Below, in pieces: positions 12,184-21,826 of a stretch of 64,000 bases of DNA (position 1 is its first letter; each line of letters begins with the position of its first letter). The stretch lies in the NCBI GenBank assembly GCA_008477525.1, contig SPDT01000006.1, forward strand, positions 1,577,501 through 1,641,500, in the 5' to 3' direction. Made by a program: the position numbers and the translations under genes. This DNA comes from Hypomyces perniciosus (taxonomy: Eukaryota > Ascomycota > Sordariomycetes > Hypocreales > Hypocreaceae). The notes below the pieces were generated by a model. The model worked only from the letters and a program-made list of their open reading frames with translations, searched no databases and was not told where the DNA came from.

Positions 12184-15100
12184 CTAGATCCGCCCCCCTT
12201 CAACAACCTCTCGTTCTAGAATCTCCAGTTGTCCGGATTCACCTGTCCGTCGTCTTTCCATAACCCATCGTGTCTCTCCGCTCTCCTCCTCCTTCATGTA
12301 GGATATACTATCTGTAGACCCTTTCTGTCGCTGGTGGCCCTTAATCGAGCGTGTGAGGGATGAAGTCGCATTACCACCATCCTGTGTTCCGCACAACTCG
12401 TTTGAGCTGTGACCCGACCCCGCAGAAAGGGGCACTTCGTGCATATCGTATCCTGATAAATCGCCTGCCTGTACTTGGCGTGACCCTGATGCTAGGGCTG
12501 CATTGCCATAAAACCGATTGGCATCGTGATCCACAGCCACCGGCTCGGCGTGGAAGTTATTTGCAACAGTCTGCATGGCAAACGTCAATGTAGGACTCCC
12601 TGGCGTGCTTCCGGTGTCGGAATCACGACTCACGAATGAGAAGACTGAGTTCTTCCGCGCGTGTCCAGTGGTTGAATTGGGGAGGACAGATGAGACGCTG
12701 GTTGTCCGCGGCGAGCCAGGGGTTTCTCCTCTCTCAGACCTTGGAGATCCATCCTTACTAGAGACCAGGCTTGCTTGGGAGCCTCCCCATGTCTTGGTAC
12801 GTAGTCGAAGAAGAGCGGATAGAGTCATTTGATCATCACCTCGGTCAGCCATCATAGCGAGCTGGGCAAGTCCAGGGCTTTGGATGGTTGGTGTCCCGCT
12901 CATGGGCGGCATGCCAAGGCTCATAACAGAGTTGCGATTTGAATACTCAGATCGTTCTGTGATAGGTGTCAGATTTGGTTCTCTCGACACTACTCGGCCG
13001 CTTGTACTACGATTCAAGCCGCTTGATCCTTTGGGGCCGAAGAAGCCGCCGTTCGCGTACCCGAAATCCTCCAGGCTCGATACTGAATTATGAGAACTGT
13101 GATGGTTTACTGGGGTGGCGTAGAAACCGAATTCCTGGCCATACCACCCATCTGAATCATTAGCTAAAGCGCTAGCATTCGCTTCAGCGATGATGGCATC
13201 GTCATCCAGTTCAAAGTCGTTCATGTCATCGTAGGAGTACCCGTAGTCATCATAATCATCATGTAACTCTGAATCCAGGGGTTTTATAGAGAGTTCAGCC
13301 TTGTTATCCGCCCCGTCTTGTGACGGCGACAGACTCCGCTCGAACTTACCCGATGCCGCTGCTTTATACGCAGCGGCAGCGAGAGCAGCCTGATACTCGG
13401 CTACAAAATCCCCACTAGGTGCAGCAGATTGAGGTGCAACAGTAGAGTTACCATTTATTGGTGGCGAAAGATTTGTAGCCTTGACAACTTCCTCACTTGT
13501 AGACTGATGAGCATCGATACTGAGCGAAGTATGAGCCGTTGATTGCGAGATCCTTGATTGTGCCGACAACCGGGACGTCATATCGGACTCTCGCCTCACT
13601 GACTCCCGCTTGGTTGTCAGCCGAAGGGACTGGGCCCTCGCAAAGGCTCCAGGAACTGGTCGACCAAATTGGTCAGTGTCATCGTTATCAAATATTGATT
13701 CATCAAACGGAACTCCATCGGCTTCGGGCTCAGCGGCCAAGTCTTCGGCAAATACATTCCCAAATCCACCCATGCCATCGTCGAAGTATAAATCATCATG
13801 TCCCATAGTGCGAGGGGCGCTAGCCGGGAGGTCAGAGGAGGTAGGTTGTGAGACTGGACAATCTTTTGTCTCGGTTTGTTTGGAAGCGTCCGATATGTCC
13901 ATGCCCTGAATCCCTAGGCCAGAAACCTGGACTCCAAGTCCATGATTCCAGGATAGTGTATTTGATTCAGGCGACAATGGGAAATTCGGGAGGCTCGGTG
14001 TGTCCTTCGTCATGGCGAAATCAATGACTTTCCCTTCAGTATCTCTTGGCGTTGCCATCATTCCTGGACTCGTTACAGATGAGACCGGATTGGATCGTTG
14101 AAACACGAAGCCCGCAAAGTTCTCCTGGTCGTTATCAGGGTCTTCTTGACTTTCAACATATTCGTCTTCAAGATATTGGTCATCGACAAATTGATCATCT
14201 TCGTCAAAGTCGGCATTAATCCCTGGGATTTTCTCCTCTAGTCCGTCATCATCCATCATGGCGTCATAGTCAAATGCGTCCTCGTCAAACTCATCAAACT
14301 GAGAGTCTCTTGAGTCCTTAAGGGCAGCTTTCTTGTCCAGTTCGCGCTGTCGATGTCTTTCTTCAAGAAGCTTCTCTTGTTTTGCAGCTCCTATCATGTC
14401 AAAGCTGAATCGCGAGGACGTACTCTTCATATGTTTTGGGATAGACGAAAGCGAAACATTTCTCGAGCGGGAGGTTCGTGTAGATCCGGCAGTCTTTGCG
14501 AGGACTTCTGCGTCCTGAGAAGTTCCCGAGGCATTTGCTTGTGATGATGGCATCGCGATATCATCCTTTGGGGGTACTGGAGGTGCCGGTCGATCGTTGG
14601 GTGGTAAAACCAACTCCGTAGACGATGACTTTGTTCCAATCGAGGAAACGCTCAACGACTGGGCGATGGGCTGGGAGGCAGTACCCACAGATGCGCGGCG
14701 CGCGGAATCAGATGCATTGCTCAAGTGACGGTCATGTTGACCCACTGCCAATGAGTTGTCTCGACTGTCAGTTACGGGGCTTTGTCGATTGTCTGGTTCC
14801 GCAGAAAGATTGGTCCGAGAAGCAGAGCGGATTGCGACGGTATCATTTGTGGGTATATTGTTCCTGCGTCTCGGCGCACTGAAGTCATGGACCCTCGTAC
14901 CCTTTATACGGGGATCATATGTGGGCTCTTCTGAACGGCTGTTCAGGGGAAGAGGCAGAATACTCGGTGTGCTCTGGTTGGCCTTCCTTCTCAACAACAA
15001 TGTAGACATGGGATTCTTAAGGAACGGCAGGCCTTTCTTTCCTTTCTGGGGCTCAATCGTCGCCATGTTCCTTGAAGATGTCGGTGGGGGTTCACTGATA

Positions 15101-15639
15101 AAGCGTGACCCGGAGGGACGTTTTGAGGGGGCTGCTGAAGAAGCGCTCTGCATAGTAGTCGGTGGACTGAAAGAGTTGACCGACTTAGCACTGTTCAACA
15201 GTTGCGGCGGGGGTCTTGTTGAAAGATCGGTATTGATCGCGGCGGGTTTGGGACGCTGGTTCCGAGTGCGGTCATCAGGTCGCCCCTCCACGTCGCGCTG
15301 ATAGTTCCGTAAGGCAACACCGCCAATGAATCCAGTCTCTCTATTGTAGGGATACCTCAAGGCCTGAGGCGGCCGACTGTCCGGCTTGGTTGCCTTGTCA
15401 GCATCGTGTCGCTCATCGGATCCCTGGTTGAATTCTGTTGACGTCACCCGGGTGATTGGTGGCAGTGTCGGAGGTAAGGAGGAGGAGCCAGCTGATGACA
15501 GTTGTCCATCCAGTGGAGATCCTGCGTCAGGAGTAAAAGGTGACTGTTGACTGCTGAGAGGGGAGGGAGATGCTTGATCGGGCGCTGGCGACGTTGGATT
15601 CGATGCCCCTCGTCGGTGGAAGCGCAGGTGGGACAACAT
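12184..15639 (-). CDS. Large Ser-rich, acidic, mostly disordered protein of unknown function
   Basis: A single uninterrupted frame of 1151 residues from ATG 15639. I do not recognise a catalytic domain. The first third is rich in Ser, Pro, Thr and Arg and looks disordered. Near residues 425-450 is a short charged, probably helical stretch (EKLLEERHRQRELDKKAAL). It is followed by acidic runs (FDEFDEDAFDYDAMMDDDGLEE; DEDDQFVDDQYLEDEYVES) and a second acidic patch near residue 795 (DDYDDYGYSYDDMNDFELDD). The C-terminus ends in a charged block (YMKEEESGETRWVMERR, then EILEREVVEGGRI) that looks structured and may be the conserved signature. No membrane segments. The long Ser/Pro tracts suggest many phosphorylation sites, as in cytoskeletal or signalling scaffolds; that is inference only. 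Confidence 0.8.
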   Translation of the reverse strand: MLSHLRFHRRGASNPTSPAPDQASPSPLSSQQSPFTPDAGSPLDGQLSSAGSSSLPPTLPPITRVTSTEFNQGSDERHDADKATKPDSRPPQALRYPYNRETGFIGGVALRNYQRDVEGRPDDRTRNQRPKPAAINTDLSTRPPPQLLNSAKSVNSFSPPTTMQSASSAAPSKRPSGSRFISEPPPTSSRNMATIEPQKGKKGLPFLKNPMSTLLLRRKANQSTPSILPLPLNSRSEEPTYDPRIKGTRVHDFSAPRRRNNIPTNDTVAIRSASRTNLSAEPDNRQSPVTDSRDNSLAVGQHDRHLSNASDSARRASVGTASQPIAQSLSVSSIGTKSSSTELVLPPNDRPAPPVPPKDDIAMPSSQANASGTSQDAEVLAKTAGSTRTSRSRNVSLSSIPKHMKSTSSRFSFDMIGAAKQEKLLEERHRQRELDKKAALKDSRDSQFDEFDEDAFDYDAMMDDDGLEEKIPGINADFDEDDQFVDDQYLEDEYVESQEDPDNDQENFAGFVFQRSNPVSSVTSPGMMATPRDTEGKVIDFAMTKDTPSLPNFPLSPESNTLSWNHGLGVQVSGLGIQGMDISDASKQTETKDCPVSQPTSSDLPASAPRTMGHDDLYFDDGMGGFGNVFAEDLAAEPEADGVPFDESIFDNDDTDQFGRPVPGAFARAQSLRLTTKRESVRRESDMTSRLSAQSRISQSTAHTSLSIDAHQSTSEEVVKATNLSPPINGNSTVAPQSAAPSGDFVAEYQAALAAAAYKAAASGKFERSLSPSQDGADNKAELSIKPLDSELHDDYDDYGYSYDDMNDFELDDDAIIAEANASALANDSDGWYGQEFGFYATPVNHHSSHNSVSSLEDFGYANGGFFGPKGSSGLNRSTSGRVVSREPNLTPITERSEYSNRNSVMSLGMPPMSGTPTIQSPGLAQLAMMADRGDDQMTLSALLRLRTKTWGGSQASLVSSKDGSPRSERGETPGSPRTTSVSSVLPNSTTGHARKNSVFSFVSRDSDTGSTPGSPTLTFAMQTVANNFHAEPVAVDHDANRFYGNAALASGSRQVQAGDLSGYDMHEVPLSAGSGHSSNELCGTQDGGNATSSLTRSIKGHQRQKGSTDSISYMKEEESGETRWVMERRRTGESGQLEILEREVVEGGRI

Positions 15640-17970
15640 TGCCGTGTTGCAGAGCTTTCGAGGCTCGGGTCATAGGATAGTGGCGGAAATTCGATTTAAT
15701 ATGGCCGAGGCGCGCAAGGGGATCGAGATTGGGCGGGCACAAAAGCGATTCTGGCGCGATCATAATAGCTCGCGGTCCCAAAGCCCATGCATTGTTGATA
15801 TCGCGTGGAGGGGACGTCGGTCTCTCGAAATGGTGGCGCGCTGCAGCAGAGCAACAAAGACGATGGCTTGCAAATTCGGAGTCCCCCTTTGGTTATTAAA
15901 TCCTTTGTTTTGTCCCAATAGAAGCGCCGATAGAGGCTTAACGCAATGCTCTGATCTAAAGGAAGGACTTGGACGTGAAGAGGCTGTGCGACGACACGAT
16001 TCTAGCCGCAAGGTCACGGAGGTGGGTGGTAGTAGTAGTGGGATGGCCCATAAATATCCCGCTTACATCACAATGTCTCTTAACCCACGTGCGCACCGCG
16101 TTCGAGGAGTCAACATTGAAAGGGATTCTGAATGAATACTCCCCAAACCGGTTGGTTAGGTATGTCGGAAATTACGGATATAAAACATGTTGTCTTCGGA
16201 AAAAAGAAGAATCCAGAAACGGGCAAAATAAAGGTTTCTTCATCAGCTACATGTATATATACAGACCAAAGCATAAATGCAGTCGTTTAGTATTGAATAG
16301 AACATCTTCATCATATCGTGGGTAAGCTCTCCCTTCAACTCTAGGGGACAAACTCACGAACAATAAGGTTGAATGCATACCTGAGCTTCTCCCTCATTAT
16401 CGATTAGTCTTGTAATAGTTGCAATAGACCCCTTCCAATATTGTGATTTCCATAGCTAATTCCCTTGGAGAGAAGATTTATGTTATGCATCCCTTCTTCA
16501 GTACGGAGTAGTACTCCCAGCGGATCTCCCGGGTCTGAGACAAATCTGCGTAATACTACCAGGCAAGGCAATCTCACCAACATTCCTGTTGAGCCATTGG
16601 GTTGGTGGAATTACTTAATGGGCGGTTGCGTTTAAGAAAAAGTGACACCAAATTACCAACCAGTAGCTTTTAGAATTATTTTGGTCAGTTTTTGATAAAT
16701 AGCTTGGGAGTACTCCGTAGGCATTATTGGCTTTGCCTGTTCTTGAGGGCCGACAAGTATAGCACTCATTAGTCGCCGCCCGTATCTTTGGGGATTTCTC
16801 CGATGCATGCATCTTGCTTGGCAGCATTTGCCATGGACACCAGCTTCACGATGTTGTGTAACGTTCTCCCGCTCCTCGGCAAATATCCGTAAATCGCCTT
16901 GAACGGGTGCAGTGCGCCTACAGTTCCGTTGCACAGCCACTTGCACGTACGGCCGAAGATTCGTGTCGCGAGCCTGTTTTCCAGATGGTGTGATTGAAGA
17001 GGAGGCGTAAATAGACAGCACGCGGTATCAAACCAAGTTATGGGAAATATCCAGCAATAAGCGTCGCAACCCATACGTATGCCAAGAGAGGTCCAGACCC
17101 AGATACTACTATTATTAGTACTAGTACTACCTGACTTGTCTGTCGTCATTGAGCCGACTCTCAGGCTTTGGACGCTGTGTGCCAGAACTGGCGCGAGTTG
17201 CACACGACAGAGTTAGAACACGAACGAACACGCAAGCAAGATAAAACATATTGCTTCCACCAACTACAATAAAAATGACTAGTATCGGATGAGGCATGTT
17301 GTACCGCTGTGTCTGCTCTGTCTCAAGTAAAAATAGTTGCGGCCACGGCGCTTCGCCAGCGACTTATCAGACGCCCAAACGGCATTTGCGGCATCAAGAA
17401 ATGCCAAGGCGGCACTGAAGTGCCCCATATCGCTCCAGACTTTTATTAGTAGTATTTACTATTGGGATTGGGTCGTAAAGCCCCGTGGTTTTGCTGGTTC
17501 AATGGACTACTCGTACTTCGTAGAAGCTGGCAGCTCCTATTATTGCTGCAGGATTGCCGTGAGAGCCGTTGTATGACAGGGATATCGAGCCCACGGCCAT
17601 CTGGTTTGAGTGGCTGGCCTGCCTTTTTCCTTCTAGACTTCAGCCCTTTGTGCGCGTCAATATCCCTTCATCTTACTTCGTATTATACTACATACCCATT
17701 TTGTCAATCACACTGTCGTTTCCCGTTATTAATACCACTCACTGTCATTACGGAGTACTACTACTACTACTACTACATCTGATTCGTCTGTCCTCTTTCC
17801 CCGGACCTGCTTGGCGCTTGGCTTATCGCATGCCAGTTGCTCAGCCACCGGCACATCCAAGGAGCCTGTTCGCTCCTTGAGACACCTCTTTTCCCTCTCG
17901 TTCGCGCGTGTCCTTCCCAGACTTCTCAATCAAATCAAATCTACTCCGTATCAGTGCTTGTTGTAACAAC
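15640..17970. other. Intergenic 2.3 kb between divergent genes
   Basis: Holds the divergent promoters of the acidic protein gene (minus) and the SGNH-like gene (plus). A CTA microsatellite lies at about 17755-17777 next to a TACGGAGTAC unit (17749-17758), and another TACTCCGTA lies at about 17942-17950. No gene is supported. Confidence 0.5.
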
Positions 17971-19568
17971 ATGATCGGTTCTCTACGGTCAATAATCAAA
18001 TCGCATAACTATCAGCTTCTCGATGGCAACTTGTCGAAATGGGGTCCTCGAGTGAAGGCGCTATTTGTCGTCTACTCCCATCGTAGATGGCGAGGTGGCC
18101 CCCGCTCCATACTCCAGATCACTGCGGTTGTGTTCCTTATACTCATTATCTTCTGCTTGGTGCCTTTGAGATTCGCCGATAGCTACCAGACAATTCTCAG
18201 CTGGTCCACCACTTCTAAATCCGCGGGCCTTCCCGGCGACCTGAGAATTGTGGTTTTCGGCTCCCAGGATGTACTTGGCAGCGCAGCCAATGCCAATCAT
18301 TCGAGGTCAACTTGGCCAGAGCAGCTATGTAAACAGGTAAAAGAATGCGATAAATATCTCTCCCAAAACTACTTAAAACGCTGATATACATACCCACCTA
18401 GCTCAATTGCTCATCGCTGCTTTCCTTTGTTCCTCCCGTCGAGCGGCAACCCGGCTTGACGTCCAATAGCATCTATGCCAATGAGCTGAAGTCCTTGGGC
18501 GACCTCAATAAAGAGGCAAACATTACCGCCAGTCCTGCCAGCGATAACTTTTACGTTCTTGATCAATACCCAGTGCCGACGGGCACGCCTGATTTGGAAG
18601 CGCAAGTGAAGGCATTTCTTTCTATGCCCCGTCCACAGGTCGCGAGTCGCGAGACCCTCTGGGTATTCACATTCGGCACATGGGATATTTGGAACCTGTC
18701 TGCCCTATCACGGAAGTCAGGCGAGAAGCTCGTCGATAATTTCATCGTACATATGTTTACTCAGATTGAGCTGCTTTACCGAAAGTCGCTGAATCCCAGC
18801 TCAATCGCCTTCTCCGATTTCTGGTCCAATGCCAGCAACGCAGAGATACAAGCCCTCAGTCAACAAGATCTCAATAAGGCGGACACACGCACCCTGGAAA
18901 GTTTCCGGGTCATCATCCCAAATCTTTTCGACATCTCCCTCACACCTGGTTGGCAAAAACGACCCTTGCCATCAATGCCGCAATCAAGAGGTGTGCAGCT
19001 ACGTAATGCAGCCTATTTGACCCAGCGATGGAACTCACAAGTCTCTAAGCAGTTATTCGAGTGGCGAAAGAAGGAGAATTCCAAGCCTGAGGGCATCGAA
19101 GAGAAGGGTATTGATGTGGCTGTTGAGGTACCAACAGGAGAGTCGGACTCGCTACTCAAACATGTCCCTGCAGCTGTTCGGCCTAGACAGGAGCAAGGGA
19201 GCAAAGAGGATAAATCTGAAGATATTGTATATGCACCTTATCCGCGGAGGGCAGGACTGCAAACGAACTTGGCAATCAGTGTCGTAGACTCGATGACTGA
19301 GGAGGAAATGCGAAGGTCGGGCCTGAAGGATGGCCGAGGCCGAGGGACGATGCCCGCCGAAGGTGCAATGCGATTTTTCGACGTCTGGACGCCATGTGTT
19401 GCGGACCACAGGACCATCGTCGGCGTCAATGCGAACGGTAGCACTGACGAATGTGACATGCCGAGTAACCATCTCTTCTATGACGACTTTACCCTGGGGG
19501 GGCGAGCGATAGAACAACTTGCCAAAAAGTCTGCTGATTCAGTACGGGAGCAACTATTTGCGCCATAA
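17971..19568 (+). CDS. Membrane-anchored SGNH/GDSL-like hydrolase family protein
   Basis: Two exons, 17971-18336 and 18402-19568 (donor CAG/GTAAAA, acceptor CCTAG), give 510 residues. Upstream the frame is open only from a GTG, so the first ATG (17971) is used. One membrane segment at about residues 46-68 (ILQITAVVFLILIIFCL) predicts a type II protein with the bulk lumenal or extracellular. Shortly after it, IVVFGSQDVLGS occupies the place of SGNH block I, and FTFGTWDIWNLS resembles block III. The C-terminal NHLFYDDFTLGGRA corresponds to block V. The block I GDS is replaced by GSQD and the canonical DxxH is not seen, so activity is uncertain. Fungal relatives are commonly called GDSL lipase/acylhydrolase; the substrate is unknown. 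Confidence 0.72.
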
Positions 19569-19649
19569 GTTTTGGAAAGCCATGTTTTCTTCTTCTTCTT
19601 TTTTTCGCAGGGGGGAATTCATGTTTACTGCATAGAGGTCGGCGAAAGG

Positions 19650-19705
19650 GAGCCCCCAACTAGAGGCGCACAAACTCCAATCGGAGGCGCACAACTAAAC
19701 CAAAT
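19650..19705. repeat. Left terminal inverted repeat of the MITE
   Basis: 56 bases, identical to the reverse complement of 20001-20056. Confidence 0.95.
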
Positions 19706-20000
19706 AGGGCCTATTTTATAGACTAACCCTAATCTAGCTTAGATATATTTTTCTCTACTTTAAAGATACTTATACCCTAGTTTATATTACTATGAAAGCG
19801 AGCGAGCAAAGTAGTCCGGAGCGAAGCGGAGGTGTTGCTGCTTTGTCGAGCGTAAGCGTTCCTCAATAGATTCGGGCTAAGCAGAGCTAAGACTATGTAA
19901 TTAAACTTTGTATAAAGTATGAAGTTTAGAGTGCCAAGTATTTGTGATGTATATACCTTAATAACTAGTCTATATCAAGCTAGTGTATAACATATGCTTA

Positions 20001-20056
20001 ATTTGGTTTAGTTGTGCGCCTCCGATTGGAGTTTGTGCGCCTCTAGTTGGGGGCTC
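20001..20056. repeat. Right terminal inverted repeat of the MITE
   Basis: 56 bases, ends GGGGGCTC, matching the left repeat without mismatch. The perfect identity suggests a recent insertion. Confidence 0.95.
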
Positions 20057-20488
20057 GGCGAAAGGCGTTCTCGGACTACGGATTACTATAATGGGATGCG
20101 AAAGTTTTAAGATATATAAGGTAGCTGTAGGCCAGTATACAATCAGTGCGGGCTCACTATTGTTTTGGACTGTGAGTCCATTCCGCTCTGGGAGAAGTAT
20201 ACACACATATCATTTTGGATTTGGGAAGGGATAGATAACGAAATGAGTGTAAGCAGATATTGAGGAAGAGAATTGCACTTGATGATGTATCCACGACGAC
20301 GCTGAGCTGGACTGGCATGCGATACGCTGAAGCGCGTCTTCAATGATGAACTATTATTACTCTCCAATACCACTTTACACATCAAACCTAAGCATCGACC
20401 AAAAACTCCATATAGTTCAAAACGCCGTCATCACTCGAGATAATAGTACATAGAACCCAATCAATCCCACCGTCTATCCAAGAGTCTA

Positions 20489-21826
20489 TCAATTCCTCCC
20501 CACAGCATCCTTTACAATATCTAGACACTCGGCTGGATCTTCAAAGACATGCCAGGCATCCCTGGGTATACCCTTAAAAGCCCTCTCAAACCTCTTCGGC
20601 TCATTCTTCTCTTCAAGGCCAAAAGCTGCCGAGTCGGTATCTTTGCGGATGAGAATCAGTCTAATCCAACCTGGAACAGCTCGATACCTATAATTCAGAG
20701 TTAGCATTATCGCCGTTTGGCAACTTGTGATTTCAGGTATAACGAACATCTCGCCGTATGCCTCCGGGTCGGACTGCGTAGAGTCACCGATAACAATCAT
20801 CTTCCTCTTTGGCAACCATGAGTTTATCTTTTTCATACGATCCACCTTGTACTCCTCGGTACCCATTGTCAGTGCTGAAAGGATTCCCGATACCGTCTTC
20901 CAACTCGAATCTCTCAATATGAGCGTGCCTGGTGGGTAGTACTGGTCTCGAAACTCTTTGAGAAACGGGTATAAGTTGTAGGGAGAGGCAGAAAGGTAGA
21001 ACCACGGCGTAACCCTTGGTAAGAATGACTCGATATCTGCGTAGAGCTCGGGCATTCTAGGCACTGGTGATGGTTGGTTGACAAAGGTCTCTCGGAGGAT
21101 GCCCACCGGGTCACTCGACGATGTGATTTTGATAGTATCATCGATATCTATAAGCTTTATTAATACACATTCTGAGAGATAATGAATATAGGGCGCCTTT
21201 CCTGATATGACCCCCCAGCCCTCTATTCCGGCAAAGTAAGTGTGCATTGTCAATATGCCCTCGACGCCGCCAGTGACATCCGCGGTTGTCTTGGCGAAAA
21301 AGCCCTTGCGATTTTCCGGCAGTTTCAGAACATTTGCTGAAATGCCATTGAATCCCGTGGGGCCCAACCTCAGAGCACCGCCATCCTGAACTGCCGTAAT
21401 GGTCCTGGCTGGTCGAATATCCCACATGAACGGCATCAACCTCTCCTCAATCGTGTCGCGCTCCTCAGCATCGTCTGCCAGGCCTACCGCACCGGCAACG
21501 CCAGAAACCATATCGGCAACCCGGCATTTGGCCTCCTGCTCAAAGACAGCCGCAACGAACTCGGCCTGCCATGGTCCGCTTTCGGAAGTCTTGAAGGCGG
21601 TGTTGTCGAATAGCCAGACCACATCGCCCCTAGCCACAGCTTTGCCAAACAGGTTCAGATTGATGATTCGATTCAGGATACCGCTCACTGATAGTGTCGA
21701 TGCTTGGAGTGCTTTTTGGTCTGGAAGTTTCGCTTCGACTTCGTCGAACTTTCTCTTTTGTCTAGTTCGGAGCTGCATCGCGCCGGCGATTTTGGATGGG
21801 ATAAAGTCTGAGTCGGAATCGTCCAT
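20489..21826 (-). CDS. App1-type phosphatidate phosphatase (DUF2183 catalytic domain)
   Basis: A HAD-superfamily protein related to yeast App1, which dephosphorylates phosphatidate. The whole span is open from ATG 21826 (445 residues unspliced). The catalytic DxDxT is present as DIDDTIKIT. Further family blocks follow: FYLSASPYNLYPFLKEF, PPGTLILRD, KRKMIVIGDSTQSDPEAYGEM and PGWIRLILIR. Two internal stretches look like introns. Removing 20688-20747 (60 nt, GTTCGT donor, GCTAAC branch, TAG acceptor) gives EMYRAVPGW, as in the family. Removing 21148-21201 (54 nt, TAG acceptor, but starting GA instead of GT) gives VISDIDDT. Both are stop-free multiples of three, so the frame stays open either way. 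A fully spliced product would be 407 residues. Confidence 0.82.
   Translation of the reverse strand: MDDSDSDFIPSKIAGAMQLRTRQKRKFDEVEAKLPDQKALQASTLSVSGILNRIINLNLFGKAVARGDVVWLFDNTAFKTSESGPWQAEFVAAVFEQEAKCRVADMVSGVAGAVGLADDAEERDTIEERLMPFMWDIRPARTITAVQDGGALRLGPTGFNGISANVLKLPENRKGFFAKTTADVTGGVEGILTMHTYFAGIEGWGVISGKAPYIHYLSECVLIKLIDIDDTIKITSSSDPVGILRETFVNQPSPVPRMPELYADIESFLPRVTPWFYLSASPYNLYPFLKEFRDQYYPPGTLILRDSSWKTVSGILSALTMGTEEYKVDRMKKINSWLPKRKMIVIGDSTQSDPEAYGEMFVIPEITSCQTAIMLTLNYRYRAVPGWIRLILIRKDTDSAAFGLEEKNEPKRFERAFKGIPRDAWHVFEDPAECLDIVKDAVGRN

Larger units (their letters stand above)
19641..20065. mobile_element. MITE with 56-bp perfect TIRs and 9-bp TSD (MULE-like)
   Basis: A 407-bp element at 19650-20056. 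Its first 56 bases (19650-19705, starting GAGCCCCCAACTAGAGGCGC) are the exact reverse complement of its last 56 (20001-20056). It is flanked by direct copies of GGCGAAAGG at 19641-19649 and 20057-20065. The interior is AT-rich and encodes nothing. A 9-bp target duplication and long TIRs suit a Mutator-like non-autonomous element. Within each TIR the unit AGGCGCACAA occurs twice. It sits in the gap between the convergent SGNH-like and App1-like genes. Confidence 0.93.
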
